Part shown: one piece after another, positions 34,703 to 48,200 of the stretch
How positions within the stretch are numbered: position 1 is the stretch's first letter
Layout of the letters: every line of letters starts with the position of its first letter
Source of the DNA: Neostapfia colusana
Lineage: Eukaryota > Streptophyta > Magnoliopsida > Poales > Poaceae
Reading direction: 5' to 3'
NCBI GenBank assembly: GCA_030760725.1
Contig: JASWHV010000012.1
Span: 52,235,652-52,299,651, forward strand
DNA length: 64,000 nt
The notes under the pieces: generated by a model
The model's database searches: none
Told to the model about the DNA's origin: nothing
Seen by the model: the letters and a program-made list of their open reading frames with translations, nothing else
Made by a program: the position numbers and the translations under genes

Positions 34703-35647
34703 CTACTCGGAGTAGAACTCGACCTCCTGTGGGTTGTCCTCCTCCAGTACCTCTGCTGGTGGCTCTGGATCTACCACCTCTTCTCCCATCCCGGGTTCTC
34801 CCATTGCTGGGAGACCCAAGACCACCGGTATGCCCAATATCGGAGGTACGAGGTCCTGCAAAGCATGCACCTCGTCCATAGCCTGGTTGTAATCTTCTTC
34901 CCAGCCTTGCCCTTCCTCAATAGCGTCGTGCCGCTCTTGAGTAAGTTCCTCGTTCTGCTGGGTCAGACTCTGTACCAGTTCTTGCAACGCCGCGATGTCG
35001 ATACGGCTCTTCTTCTTTGCCTTCTTCAGACGATGCAACTGATTGTGTTGTTCATTCAGTCGCTTGATCGTCGGAAGGAGCACATTGCGGAGTGCGCTGT
35101 GAGCACTCTCGAAATGTTCTCCACGGCTCGTGCTCTCCTTGAGCTTCGTAGCGAGATGCTCCGTATGAACAGCTTGGCTGTCCATCACAGCATTTCCCGC
35201 CCTCATCTGGAGGCTGAGATTTGCCTCCGCGGGGTTGTACCTTGGGCAACACGGCTCCGCTGCCCCCAGGTACCTCTCTTCCCATAAATGTTGAGCCCGT
35301 CCCTCCACCGGAATGAGCGCGTATGGAGTGCCCTCCATAGCCTGCACGTGTAGTTGGCAGAACTGTGACATAGTGTCACGGGCTGCCACTTGCCACACCC
35401 CTTCCGGTTGTCTTCCTCTCACCGTAATGGTGAACGGCACCCAACCGGGTGGTGTAGGTCCTGCAGGGACATCAACATGGATCGTCCACGTCTTGTTCCC
35501 CTCTTTGCCTTCTTCCTTGGAGAAGTACTGCGGCATCTGGTTGTACCCGAAATGTTAGCGCATTTGCCACAATGCTTCCGGGTAGCGGCTACGGTGAGAA
35601 CAATGGGACATCACCCACCCGTTCTCCAACTGCTGATCTGCTGTCAT
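34703..35647 (-). pseudogene. orf0 of element A with one early stop
   Basis: Homologous to the intact orf0 of B and of exactly the same length (945 bases). The ATG at 35647-35645 sits directly after an acceptor-like TTTTTACAG. Codon 31 is TAA (B has CAA), so only a shortened product from a later Met at 35536 could be made. After the stop the frame is open: the WTIHVDVPAG and FTITVRGRQPEG strands, a Trp/Ala-rich helix, a charged coiled coil rich in Leu, Glu and Gln, and an acidic Pro-rich end. It lies between the leader and gag, in the same direction. See the B copy for the domain description. Confidence 0.8.
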
Positions 35648-37132
35648 CTGTAAAAATATATTTGAGAAATGTCAAATATTTATTTAAACAGTAAACCCTT
35701 GAGTTATAACATAAGACATGTCATTGAACCCATAAAAACATGGAAACATAGTTCAAATTTTAAACAAATTTGACTGCTGATCAGCTGTTCCTATGACAGC
35801 CCTGACCAGTTTCCATTTCAACCTGATTTAGGCCATGTTAAAGGCACAACCAGTTCTGGAGCTCAACATCAAAGTTAAATCTAACTTAAATAGCTTTCCA
35901 GAAAGTATTTGCTTGGCCTAAGATCTGTCCTGGTTCAAAAGTTATGAGATGTCAGAGTTAACAGAATTTCTGGAGAAAATTGGACAGGACCTCCCTGCTT
36001 TAGGTACTGCTTTGATCCAAGAATTCCAGTTAATTCTGTTCCCAATCTGACAAAACTTTCTGTTACAAAGTTGTAACCCATCTCATAAGCTTTCCAGAAC
36101 TATCTCATTTTCTATTGTTGGTTTTTTGAGCAGGAAGTTATGCTTAATTTATAGAGAGTTTACAGAGAGTGTTTGCTCTGCCCTGTTTTCTGGACAGTTT
36201 CAACTCTACTGCATTTTTCGATTGGTTAAGGGATGAAACACCTCTGGACCTCAACAGAAAAGTTGTAAAGCTTTTCCAAAGGTTTCCATAAATGTATCAT
36301 ATGACCCCAACCTCGAAAGAACTCAACCTCTAACCTCTGATCAACTTCAGCCTTGATTCAGCTGAACACAGAGTGCTCTGTCCTTAACAGCCTATAAGTT
36401 GAAAACTTGTTTACTTTGACTATCCTGATTAAGGAAAGAGGTTACAGCAAAGTTTTACTGCTTTGGATCAAAACCTTCCAGTTTTATAATGAAGTTGTTC
36501 ATTTAGTGGGGTGTGACGTCGATGCGTCACCAGAGCATGTCGGTACTACGTCCTCACAAAGAAAACCTATACCGGACTTAGCCGGCTTCGTTAATTCAGT
36601 GGCACTAAACGTCACTCACACACGGATGCTACACGTCTACCGTTTCGTGGTCAGGCTACCTGAAGAAACTCAAACAATCGTCAGACTCGGCTGCACACCG
36701 AGCCCGGAATCCATACAGTTCGTACACCCGGCCGTCATCACTCGCCCGGATGTTCTCAAGCCAAACACGCCTTGAGTTACGTGTTCACATTTTAGACCAC
36801 GTGACGGGGTCTCCCAAATTGCACCACGCACGCCAGGGACAGACGTTGCTCGAATACCCCAAACGACATGAAGAGTCGTAGAGGATACTAAAGCGGGTCG
36901 GGTTACCTGCCACCCGTGGGGCTCCACCCTTCAGCTTGTGCGCACTGGTGGACAGCGCTTACGTGTACCCCCCAAGACATAAACGTCCCGAGATACACGA
37001 TTTTCCGACATAAACAAATAGGTTAATATGCCACTTTCTATATGCTAATAACATCCTTATACAGGCTACTAACTCGTTCCTCACTGGATTTTTGAAAAAG
37101 ATGACCTTTATAGTGCGTTAAGGCTCAAGCGA
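35648..37132 (-). other. Untranslated leader of element A
   Basis: About 1.5 kb without a plausible gene, between the primer site and orf0. AT-rich at 35660-36480, with a GC-richer part towards the primer site. A CAG|GTAACC donor-like sequence lies in the minus strand near 36903, and the acceptor-like ACAG is at the orf0 ATG, so most of the leader could be an intron. Confidence 0.6.
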
Positions 37133-37144
37133 GCTCTGATACCA
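37133..37144 (-). other. Primer binding site of element A (tRNA-iMet type)
   Basis: TGGTATCAGAGC on the minus strand, three bases from the LTR end. It shows that 37148 onward is the 5' LTR. Confidence 0.92.
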
Positions 37145-37147
37145 CGC

Positions 37148-39129
37148 TGACACGACCCCAAAGGTCTTGTCGAGCCAGGATCACGCTGAGGGGTGCTGCG
37201 TTGTACAGCACCGGATAACACACGTCAAAGGTACAAAGCGGAAGCGAAATTTTATTACATAAACAAATTTATGAAAATGTTTACATCAAAATGAGTTCAG
37301 TCTACACTCACGGGCGTAGACTAAGCATCAAGTGCATGTTCAGCACTTGAACGTGTCCTTGCTAGCACACACGCACACTAACTCTGCGGCGTGCACGACT
37401 CCCACTCAACGAGATTCCCCTCCTGGTGTTCCGTCTCCTCTTCGGGAGTCCCTTCCTCATATAACCCTGCAAAAGCTTCAAACACAAGCAGTGAGCACGA
37501 AGGCTCAGCATGTCTGACCCGTCTCACCTAAACATGGAACTTCTACATGAGGGGTAATGGGTTGCATGAGGTAAAAATCATTTGCAAGGACTCGCCTAAT
37601 TAGTAGAACCTTATTTTCAGGTTTTAACAGCAGGTTGTGGAGAATCTTACGCTAAGGCGCATGAGAGAGCCGCAATCAAACAAGAAACGCATTTCTTTCA
37701 TGTACTTTGCCCAAAGTTGAAAAGAACTTTAGTTAGCTCTAAACTACAGCAATGCATTAACAAGCAAAGTCCATCTTTCAATCAGCAGCATTTTTAACAT
37801 GTAACTATCCTGTTCTTTCTACGTCACGGTACAGTGAACAAGTGGTACTCACTGATTGCGAGGGACGGCGATTATAATCGATTTACACCTGCAGGGTTAC
37901 CCGAACAACCCGTCACGTACGCCCGTACTAGATGTTGCCTACAACAACCATCACGGACGCCGTACGTAACCACCTTTCGCCCGTCAGCCAAATATTGAAC
38001 CGGTCCCATCGTCCCGAGCTAGAGGTCTCTGCACGCGCATCTCCGTGCCGCCAGCCGATTTACACCTCAAGCTCTCAACCTACCCTCTGAACGACGGGCA
38101 ATGCCTCAATACCCAGCTACCCAAGTTACATCGGTTTCCCGGTTCCCATATAGCCGGTAGGTCTTCGGTACTGTTCTAGCTTGTTCAACAGGCCCGTACA
38201 TGGCTCGGTCCTCAATCGACACAAGCGGAGCTATAGCACCCAGGCCCCAAAGTCCTGCTGCCCTTACTCTCCGCTTGGTCTCATTTTTCTTGCCATGTGT
38301 ATCATGTGCTATCACTACCCGAGTCAAGTGCCTCTAGCCTATGCTCGCGAGTAGTTCCAACTACTCGACTTGTACCAAATCCTACTCTACCTTAGCATTG
38401 CAGTAGCTAACGGGGTTTGCAATCCTAAACCCAACCCATGGTTTTCTTTGCTATGCAGTTGGATTTCCAAACAAGACTCTAATGCAAAGAATAAAGTAAT
38501 CAAGTATGTGCTCAAAACAATAAAAACTTGTAAAAGGTTAATGCAAACCGGAGCTTGCCTTGCTGCTCTTGGTCGTAGGCTAGCTGCTCCTCCGGAGTAA
38601 CGAAGTCTAGGACTTCGGGTTCCTCCTCGACCTTAGCGACTACATGATATAAGGAATACATGTATCAATTTAAATGCATTTGTATTAAGTTTGAAGTTGT
38701 GAAGTCTATAACCCTTGCTAGACACACCCTATGACTGTGAAACTTTTACTGGGGCTTTGTTACAACCTAAACAGAGACTTGGTCAAGTTTTAGTTGCAGC
38801 AAAGCTCATTTGAGCCCTCCACAATTAATTATGTTCTTGACCTTAATTGGAACTCTTAGGGTGCTCCATGGATTTTCATGAAACAAATTATGACTTTCTG
38901 AAAACTAAATTTTTAGAGGGTTTTGATGGAGTTGGTCTCACTTAATTTGAAGGTTCCTAGCTAAAGTTATGAGCTAACAATTTCAGAGAAAATTCTGAAA
39001 ATGTTTCTGAGCATTTTCTATTTTCTTTGGAACAGTTCCACTAATCACACCATTAGGTGGATCAAATGAGCTCAAATGGATCTGACATTTTTATGGTAGT
39101 TCAGGGATATTTTGGTGAACATCCCAGCT
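37148..39129 (-). repeat. Partial 5' LTR of element A, cut by B
   Basis: Aligns with 25753-27734 of the 3' LTR up to CATCCCAGC, where B begins. The U5 stem-loop is at 37192-37212 (GGTGCTG, seven bases, CAGCACC). The last five bases, CCAGC, would be the target duplication of B. Confidence 0.92.
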
Positions 39130-42100
39130 GACACGACCCAATTGGTCCTGTCGGGCCAGGATCACGCTGAGGGTTGCTGCGTTGCACAGCACCGTATAAC
39201 ACACGTCAAAGGTACAAAGCGGAAGCGGAAATTTTATTACATAAACAAGTTTATGAACATGTTTACATCAAAATAAGTTCAGTCTACACTCGCGGGCGTA
39301 GACTAAGCATCAAGTGCACGTTCAGCCCTCGAACGTGTCCTTGCTAGCACACACGCACACTAACTCTGCGGCGTGCACGACTCCCACTCGACGGGGTTCC
39401 CCTCCTGGGGTTCCGTCTCCTCTTCGGGAGTCCCTTCCTCATAGAACCCTGCAAAAGCTTCAAACACAAGCAGTGAGCACGAAGGCTCAGCAAGTCTGAC
39501 CCGTCTCACCTAAACATGGAACTTCTACATGAGGGTAATGGGTTACATGAGGTAAAAATCAGTTGCAAGGACTCGCCTAATTATTAGAACCTTACTTTCA
39601 AGTTTTAGCAGCAGGTTCTGGAGAACCTTACGCTAAGGCACATGAGAGAGCCGCAATCAAACAAGAAACGCATTTCTCTCATGTACTTTGCCCAAGGTTG
39701 AAAAGAACTTTAGTTAGCTCTAAGCTACAGCATATCATTAACAATCAATGTCCAGCTTTCAATCAGCAACATTTTAACATGTGACTAGCCTGTTCTTTCT
39801 ACGTCACGGTACAGTGAACAAGTGGTACTCACTGACCGCGAGGGACGGCGATTATAATCGATTTACTCCTGCAGGGTTACCCGAACAACCCGTCACGTAC
39901 GCCCGTACTCGATGTTGCCTACAACAACCATCACGGACGCCGTACGCGACTACCTTTCACCCGTTAGCCAAATATTGAACCGGTCCCATCGTCCCGAGCA
40001 AGAGGTCTCTGCACACGCATCTCCGTGCCGCCAGCCGATTTACACCTCAAGCTCTCAACCTACCCTCTGAACGACGGGCAATGCCTCAATAACCAGCTAC
40101 CCGAGTTACATCAGTTTCCTGGTTCCCATATAGCCGGTAGGTCTTCGGTACTGTTCTAGCTTGTTCAACAGGACCGCACACGGCTCGGTCCTCAATCGAC
40201 ACAAGCGGAGCTACAGCACACAGGCCCCAAAGTCCTGCTGCCCTTACTCTCCGCTCGGTCTCATTTTCTTGCCATGTGTATCATGTGCTATCTCTACCCG
40301 AGCAATGTGCCTCTAGCCTATTCTCGCGAGTAGTTCCAACTACTCGACTTGTACCGAATCCTACTCTATCTTAGCATTGCAGTAGCTAACGGGGTTTGCA
40401 ATCCTAAACCCAACCCGTGGTTTTCTTTGCTATGCAGTTGGATTTCCAAACAAGACTCTAATGCACAGAACAAAGGAAACAAGTATGTGCTCAAAACAAT
40501 AAAAATTTGTAAAAAGGTTAATGCAAACCGGAGCTTGCCTTGCTGCTCTTGGTCGTAGGCTAGCTGCTCCTCCGGAGTAACGAAGTCTAGGACTTCGGGT
40601 TCCTCCTCGACCTTAGCGACTACATGATATAAGACATACATGTATTAATTTAAATACATTTATTAAGTTTGAACTTGTGAAGCTTATAACCTTTGCTAGA
40701 CAGACCTAATGACTGTGAAACTTTTACTGTGGCTTGGTTACAACCTAAACAGAGACTTGGTCAAGTTTTAGTTGCAGAAAAGCTCAATTGAGCCCTCCAC
40801 AATTAATTATGTCCTTGACCTTAATTAAAGGCTTTTAGGGTGTTCTAAGGACTTTCATGAAACAAACTATGACTTTCTGAAAACTAGATTTTCAGAGGGT
40901 TCTAATGGAGTTGGTCTCACTTAATTTGGGGGTTCCTAACTAAAGATATGAGCCAAACAATTTCAGAGAAAATTCTGAAAATGTTTCTGAACATTCTGTA
41001 TTTTCTCTGGAACAGTTTCACTAATCACACCATTATGTGGATTAAATGAGCTCAAATGGATCTGCAATTTTTATGGTAGTTCAAGGATGTTTTGGTGAAC
41101 ATCTCAGCAAAATTTCAGGATTTTCCTCCAAAGGATTCTCCAGTTAAAATTTCTAACAGTTTAAATTTTGAGGAATTAATTCTGGAGAAATAAGGAATTT
41201 CATGAAGTGAAACTTGATTTTCTGGAAAGTACTCAGAGATCTGAATCCAGCGAAATTTGGTTCACTCAATTTGGAGCTTTCTAGCCAAAGTTATGAGGAT
41301 TTGAAGTTTGAAGGAAATCTGAAAATCTGGGAAAAGTTTAAACTCGCGCGTGGGCCCAGGGGACACGCGTCGCACGCCTAGGCGATGGCACATCGCGGCC
41401 CACAAGGATTTTGCGCGCCAGCACACCCGATCCCGGCCGCAGCCGGATCCCGATTCAAAATATCTCCCGCTGACAGCTGGGGTCCACCCCCTTCTTCAAC
41501 CTCGCGACACCCGCGCCCCGCCGCCGAGGGATCTCGCCGGAGAGCTCGCCGCCGGCTGCTGTACAGCTCCAAACTTCTCGATTCTGGCCGCCCCTGCCTA
41601 CTTTTACTCGGGGAATAGGATCCGAGGGCCAGCTGCTCATGACAATGGCCAGAGCATGGTCGGCGACGAGCCGCCACCTCAGAACGACTTCGGCCATGTC
41701 GGCTGACTACCATAGCACTCAGCTACTTGGGAAATCGGTCGGGGAGCATCAGTAGACCTCAGAGAAGGTCGACATGAGCTTGAGGCAGCTCGGGGAAGGC
41801 TCGAAATAGGTCCCCATCGTGCGCCCGATGCCGCCCGTTCGTTCCGCCATTAGTAGACCTCAAATTACGCCGAGCACAGAAGTTCTCCGGACCAGAGTTG
41901 TGAAGGCAACTTGTGCGCTACCGTGTCTAGCTTGTGTGAGAGCGGCTTGAGGCCCTCTAATCATTTCTAGAGCACGAATTAAACAGAATCGTACCCGAAG
42001 GTCGTTCTGCACACAGAAAGGGGAAAAATGGAAATTCGCCGCCGGTGAGCAACCACTCGAGCTGTGGCTCGGGGATGAGCAGCACCGGTCACCCGCGCGT

Positions 42101-43166
42101 CCAAGGGTGCCTTGGCTCGGGTGTGACAACGCCCTGGTTGGGCTGTCCATGAGAGCCCGAGGTGCGGCGGTTCCAAGTCCCGAATTTGATCTTTCGGCAC
42201 AGCCGATATCACTCGGTTTCAACCGAATTCTAGCAACGGGGAGGATGGAGGAAGGTCTCTAGTACCTTGCTGGGGCTCTGGAGTGGACGGAGGAAGCTGC
42301 GATCGGCATTCTCCGATCAAGTCCGAGCTGCGGAAGTTTTCGGCCGGCGCTGAGTTCTTGCGGGGAAGAACGATGGTGCCTCGGCCGAGGAGGGGGCAGG
42401 CGCCTTAAGAAGGCTCTGCACCGCCTCACGCCCGCGCGTGGGCAAGCAGCTGGTGGCGCGGCGGCTGGCCTTGGTGGCGATCACCGCTGCGGCTCGGCGA
42501 CCCGAGTGAAAAAGTCTCAGTCGGTTTGATCTGAGCAGTGTCTGACATGTGGGTCCCACCTCCAGTTTTAACCTCTGAAATTTACTCCTAATCACTGTTG
42601 TAAACAGTGAACCCCATACTACCCTTGGCAATTCAAATTATTCACCCATGAGCCATTTGAATTGATCAAAGTTCAAATGAGGTTTGGTTTGAATGAATTT
42701 CAGCACAAGTTCAGTTTGAAATTCAAATAAAGTTTGAATTTCTCCCCCTTAGCTCATGTCAAGATCAACTCCAAATGGAGTGAAAATTGATGTATGAGCT
42801 CACAAAAATGTGCTGAGTAAGAATATGCCTTCCACTTTTAAATTCATGGGATAAAAACAGTTTGAATTTGAATATGGTTTCAAACTGCCCTCTTCCTATC
42901 TATACCCAAAATGACCTCAAAAAGGTTTTGAATTTGTGTGAAACTTGGCATGGACATCCTTAGCAAAGTGTAGGAGTTTTCATATGTCCAGCCCATCTAT
43001 ATCACATGTGGGAAATACCACTTTTGCAATGTGTAAGTTTGTTCTCTAATGAGCATGTTGATAATTGTTACTTGCTCTTCATTTGTGTTCATCATTCTTC
43101 CTCAAATGAGGTGTGTGGTGTGGTGATGAACACTGCAAATGTGTGTCAAAAACTGAGGCCCTTACA
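39130..43166 (-). repeat. 3' LTR of element B
   Basis: 4037 bases from TGTAAGGGCC (right end, minus strand) to GGGTCGTGTCA (left end). Very similar to the A LTR throughout. The shared motif CTGACATGTGGGTCCCAC is at 42542-42559. Short open frames in the GC-rich block 41340-42500 are not genes. Confidence 0.92.
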
Positions 43167-43183
43167 TTCCTCCCCCTTAAAAG
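43167..43183 (-). other. Polypurine tract of element B
   Basis: CTTTTAAGGGGGAGGAA on the minus strand, adjoining the 3' LTR; identical to that of A. Confidence 0.8.
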
Positions 43184-43234
43184 AATCTCGTCCCGAGATT
43201 ATAAGGTGAAAATGAGAGAGAGGACGGTGGAAAA

Positions 43235-45262
43235 TTACCGGATATGCGACGTGAAAAATTCAGGGTAGTTAGTGCGAAGGAATTCTTCGCTCTCCCATGT
43301 CGCTTCGTCCATGGAGTGATTACTCCATAGAACCTTGTAGAACCACAACGTACGGTTGCGTGTGGTTCGGGCCTTTTCATCAATAATCTGCACCGGTTCC
43401 TCCCGATAGGTGAGATCCAGTTGCAGTTCTTCAAAGTCTTCCAGCTGAACGGTAGTTGATAGATTGAGACACTTCCTCAGCTGGGAAATATGAAAGACGT
43501 CGTGCACACCGGAAAGTGCTTCTGGTAATTTCAACCGGTATGCCACTAATCCACATCTTTCGGTAATCTGGAATGGACCGATGAATCGGGGTGCCAACTT
43601 TCCTCTCACCCCAAATCTGTTTACGCCCTTCATTGGAGATACCCGTAGATATACGTGCCCTCCAACTTTGAATTGTAATGGGCGCCTTCTCCGGTCCGCA
43701 TACTGTTTCTGTCGGGATTGAGCGGCTTTTAGGTTCGCTTGAATCAGTCGAACCTTTTCTTCCGCGTTGTTGACAAGGTCAATCCCGAAGGTAACCCTTT
43801 CGCCAGACCCACTCCAGTTCAATGGTGTGCGGCATTTTCTTCCATATAGCACCTCGTAGGGCGCCATCTTGATGCTGGCTTGGTACCCATTGTTGTACGA
43901 GAACTCGGCTAACGGCAAGTGATCATCCCAATTCTTGCCGTGGTTGATAGCGCAAGCCCGTAGCATGTCTTCTAAGATTTGATTTACCCGCTCCGTTTGC
44001 CCATCCGTCTGCGGGTGGTAGGCTGAACTACGGATCAGCTTCGTCCCCAAGGCAGCGTGTAGCTGCTCCCAAAAACGGGACACAAATAAAGTGCCCCGAT
44101 CCGATATGATAGTACGGGGTACGCCGTATAAGCATAGGATCCGTGAGATGTACAGTTCAGCGTACTTCTTGGCGTTGTAGTTGGTGTTGACCGGGATGAA
44201 ATGGGCAACATTGGTGAGCCAATCGATGATCACCCACACAGAATCATGTTTCTGCAAGGTGGTGGGTAAACCGATGATGAAATCCATGCTCACGTCCTCC
44301 CACTTCCAGGCAGGAACGCCCAGTGGTTGTAGCAGTCCCGGTTTCCGCATGTGGTCTGCCTTCACCCTTCGACATGTATCACACTCGGACACGTATTTTG
44401 CAGTCTCTCGCTTCACCCGTGTCCACTAAAACTTTCTTCTGAGTTCTTGATACATTTTGTTGCTGCCGGGGTGAATAGAGAGCTTTGATAAGTGAGCCTC
44501 ATCAAAGATCTTCTTCCGTAGTTCCGGGTTACGGGTACGACGATCCGGTCCTTGAACCATAGGACTCCGTCTCCGTCTTTCCGGAAACATTTCAGCTCCC
44601 AACTATCTACACGTCTCCGCAAATGTGACATGCCCATGTCATTCTTCTGGGCTGCCGCTATCTCTTCACGGATGATGGGGATCAAAGCTAGGTTGTAGAG
44701 AGCTCCGTATGGAATCACACGTAGTGGTGGTTCGCTCTCTTCCAACAGTGTGATGGTCAGATTGTTGACGTGTGACTTGCGGCTCAGCGCATCTGCCACA
44801 ACGTTTGCCTTGCCCAGATGATAATGGATCTCTATCTCGTAATCCTTCATCAGTTCTAACCATCTTCGTTGCCTCATGTTCAGCTCCTTCTGAGTGAATA
44901 TGTACTTGAGGCTTTTGTGGTCGGTATATAAATGTACGAGGTTACCGAGTAGGTAGTGCCTCCACATTTTTAGTGCAAGTACCACGGCAGTGAGCTCCAA
45001 GTCATGAGTTGGATAATTCTGCTCATGGTTCCTGAGCTGCCGTGATCCATACGCGACCACTCTTCGGTCTTGCATCAGCACACACCCGAGTCCAATGCCG
45101 GATGCATCGCAGTACACATCGAACGGTTTTGTTGTGTCTGGCTGCGCCAAAACCGGTGCTGATGTCAGGTGATTGACTAAAGCCTTGAATGCTGCTTCAC
45201 ATGTTGGACTCCAAACATATTTGGTAGCCTTCTTCAGCAGCTCTGTCATTGGCTTGGCAATC
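43235..45262 (-). pseudogene. gag-pol: 3' part of the broken gag-pol of element B
   Basis: This is the continuation of the gene left of the C insertion: the end of reverse transcriptase, RNase H (VYCDASG, YTDHKS, VVADALSRK) and integrase with the chromodomain-like tail. Compared with A, one G is missing at about 44533-44535, which changes the frame before the integrase zinc region, and a TAG at 44426-44428 replaces a Trp codon. From 44416 to 43235 the frame is open again, with SECDTCRRV, SMDFIIGLP, ISDRG, DGQTER and DEATWESEE. The upstream half of the gene is at 57636-60165. Confidence 0.92.
45258..45262. repeat. Target duplication CAATC, left copy
   Basis: CAATC precedes C here and follows it at 57636-57640. 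Element A has the uninterrupted sequence GGCTTGGCAATCTTC at the same place, which proves the insertion point. Confidence 0.95.
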
Positions 45263-48200
45263 TGTCACACCCGGTTTTTCCGAAGAAACAACCAAGTGAA
45301 TATCACATGTATGCCAGGATCATTTTCTCATACATGTGATGACAAATAGTGAAGCATCATTTATTACAAGCCAGGTGTCGAATATAAGTAAGTCTTACAT
45401 AATAAATGTCTCGATGGACAATAATAAGTTCATCACAAGTAAATAAACTAGCAGCGGAATATTATTCTTTAGGGCTCCATCACAGGCGTTGCCCGGGGTC
45501 TTCATGAACCTAAAAGCCTTCCTCGGGTCCAAAATCTTGGTCATTATACACCACCTCATTATCTTGACCTGAGCAGCAATATAAACCAACAAATATGCAA
45601 GGTTGAGTACCAATGGTACTCAGCAAGTGTGGGAAAATTACATCATGCATGGCCAGAACAAGGAGAGATTGAACTCATGGTTAAAGCACTACGCAATTAA
45701 TACCTATCACCTTAGCTTATTAAGCACCTACATTACTACACAGGTGAAATGGTCCCAATCTCTCATCCCATCATCATAACCCAATAACCATAACATCATT
45801 ACCAATGTTAAGCTCCCCGCTTAACATCTAAAACCATAACATCATTTCCAAAGTTAAGCTCCCCGCTTAACTTCCAAAAACCATCACTCCTCTAATCATG
45901 AATAAGTCCAGGCCGCTCTTAACCGTGAGCACGGCTGTCAAGACAGTTTTGACTCTGCAGAGTTTGTACCACTGTACCCACATGTAGTGATTTCATCCCC
46001 CGTTGCCGGGTGGACTAAAAGAACCTCCATTATGCCAGTGGCTACGATCCACATTCACACTTCCCAGGTGTGCAGCCAGGAGATCACTACGAAGCCTTTA
46101 CAAAGGGATTACCGACGAGCGTGGGCCCACTGAGGTTTCACCCCTAACAGCATACAAGAGGCTCCAACCCCGCTGCAGTGGCCCCCTCTTGAGCCTTGCG
46201 GTTCATACGGTAGTCCAGCTGACACCTATTCCCCGCACCATCCAACACACCCATACTACGCCGGGGATACACCTAATTAATTGGCCAAGCTGCCCCATCT
46301 CAGCATGTGGTTGGCACTGTAAAGCCGGGTTACATGCTCCATGAACCGGTCCTTAGGATCCAGGCAAGTACTAAACACAAACCCAAGTCTCGTGCACCCA
46401 GCACACAACCAAAACATCCAACTTGCCTTGATCCCTACCTCTACATAACTCACAATATCTCATTCAAGAGTATGGTATACTAAACTGATGATCTCATATC
46501 CCAATTATCCCATTCTAAGCATGGCTAAGCATATGCATGTAAATAAATGACATGGTAAAATAAATCCCAACCCAAGCTACAAGGAAACAAGGTAATGCAA
46601 TTCTAGGGAAACTTCCTAGCATGGGTTTCATATTTCATTTGACAATGCAAATAATTCTATCTACACATCCTAGCATAGGATCAAAGTGGTCAAGGACACT
46701 TGCCTCCTTCTTGCTGCTCTTGAAATGGGTAGTCCTGATCTTGGAAAAGGTTAACTTGCTCTTGAGCAGGTTCTACTTCATACCATCACACATAGCAAAA
46801 GAAAAGCAACAATCATAAGACATAGTTCACACTTCCACTTCATACAAACCACACATTCATATTTATGAAAGTTCTTTACCATTATATGTGTTGTGGTTAC
46901 TTTATGTGTGTTGAGTTGTGGCTTGCATGCACTTTTAATCATGTGTTTATGATTTCTATGCATAATTGTGTATTTTATTATGAAATTAGTGATACACATC
47001 ACCTAAACAGAATAGGTTCTGGTCCTAAATAATTTAATATCATATTTTGACCTTGGCTTCTGATGTATACTATTTCATAACTATTTTCCCTATTTTTCTA
47101 TAACTATTCTTTACTTAAAAATGTGTCCCTATACTTAATAAATGTGAATAATAGATGAAACAGATTTATTTCAGCCCAAAAATATATTTTTATCTCACTC
47201 CAAAGTTTTCTAAGTACTGAGAAAGTTTTTAATTAATTTTGACAATTATGTTTGTCCCCCTTTTTAATTTTTAAACACTAGTTACATATTAAATTTTCTA
47301 AATTAAATACTAAACAGAGTTAAAAAGTAAACTCACCTCATTACAGGGTCTATAATATTATTTTCATAATTTCCAGGGGTCTAGCTACACTTGTCAGAGG
47401 TGTTTTTCCTAATTTCTATTTAGTCCAGGGGCTAAAACTGATTTTTAAATGAATTTACATGATTTTCTGGAGTTCCAGGGGCTAGATCTGAAGTTTCCGG
47501 GGCTAGCTCTCAATTCCAGAGAACCCCAGGGGGTAGCACGTAAGAATTCCAGTCTTTATAACGCGGGGCTGATGTGGACCGTCCGATTTTAAACCGACGG
47601 CTGAGATTATAACATCGAACCGGTACGCGGGGTTTTAAAGTCTACCGTGCGATTTAAAATAAACGGCGCACAAGCGGCCACGTCGCTCTGACCGAACGCG
47701 GGCGGCGCTGCCGGCGGCGCACGGCGGCGGGAAGCGGCGATCTCGCCGGAAAGTTTCGGATCCTCGAGAATTCTGCCTAGAACTGTGATCTTATGGCCTA
47801 GATCGGTAGAGGGGAGGTCAGGGATCTCACCTCGGGGGTTTTCTTGAGCTCGGGGGTTCTGGAAAGTGCTCGGCGGCGAGGTCCGAGGCAAAACCACGGC
47901 GAAGCTCGTCGGAGCTGGATTTGCACCGTAAGTCTTCGGGTTTTCTGCACCTGCAAAGTTCCCCGGAGGCGGTGGATCAAGACCAGCGAGTTAGATCAGA
48001 GTTTCCGAGCTTAGATCGGCCAGAATTCACCGGCGAAGTCTCGGTGCTCACCGGAGTGAAAATCGGCGATCGCGTGGGGAAAACTGATCGGATCGGTGGT
48101 TTTTATAGGCGGGGGAGGGCGGTGGTTCTGTTGTGATCGAGTTGGAGTCCGCTGGGACCGGAATTCGGCTGCGGGGACGGGTTTCCAGATCGGTTGCGAT

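Larger units (their letters stand above)
25753..39129 (-). mobile_element. Element A: Gypsy chromovirus with orf0, inactive
   Basis: Reads right to left: partial 5' LTR (37148-39129), primer site, long leader, orf0, gag-pol, polypurine tract, 3' LTR (25753-29796). It inserted into orf0 of D; the five bases before it (AATAA) would be the target duplication. Its 5' LTR is interrupted after 1982 bases by B, a member of the same family. The comparable LTR parts differ by about 3 percent by eye. Confidence 0.93.

Noticed and set aside
46003..46344. A 113-codon open frame on the plus strand (repeated at 55094-55435)
   Set aside because: It is in the C LTRs, antisense to the element, and is present twice only because the LTR is duplicated. 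The two copies differ by amino-acid changes and show no domain.
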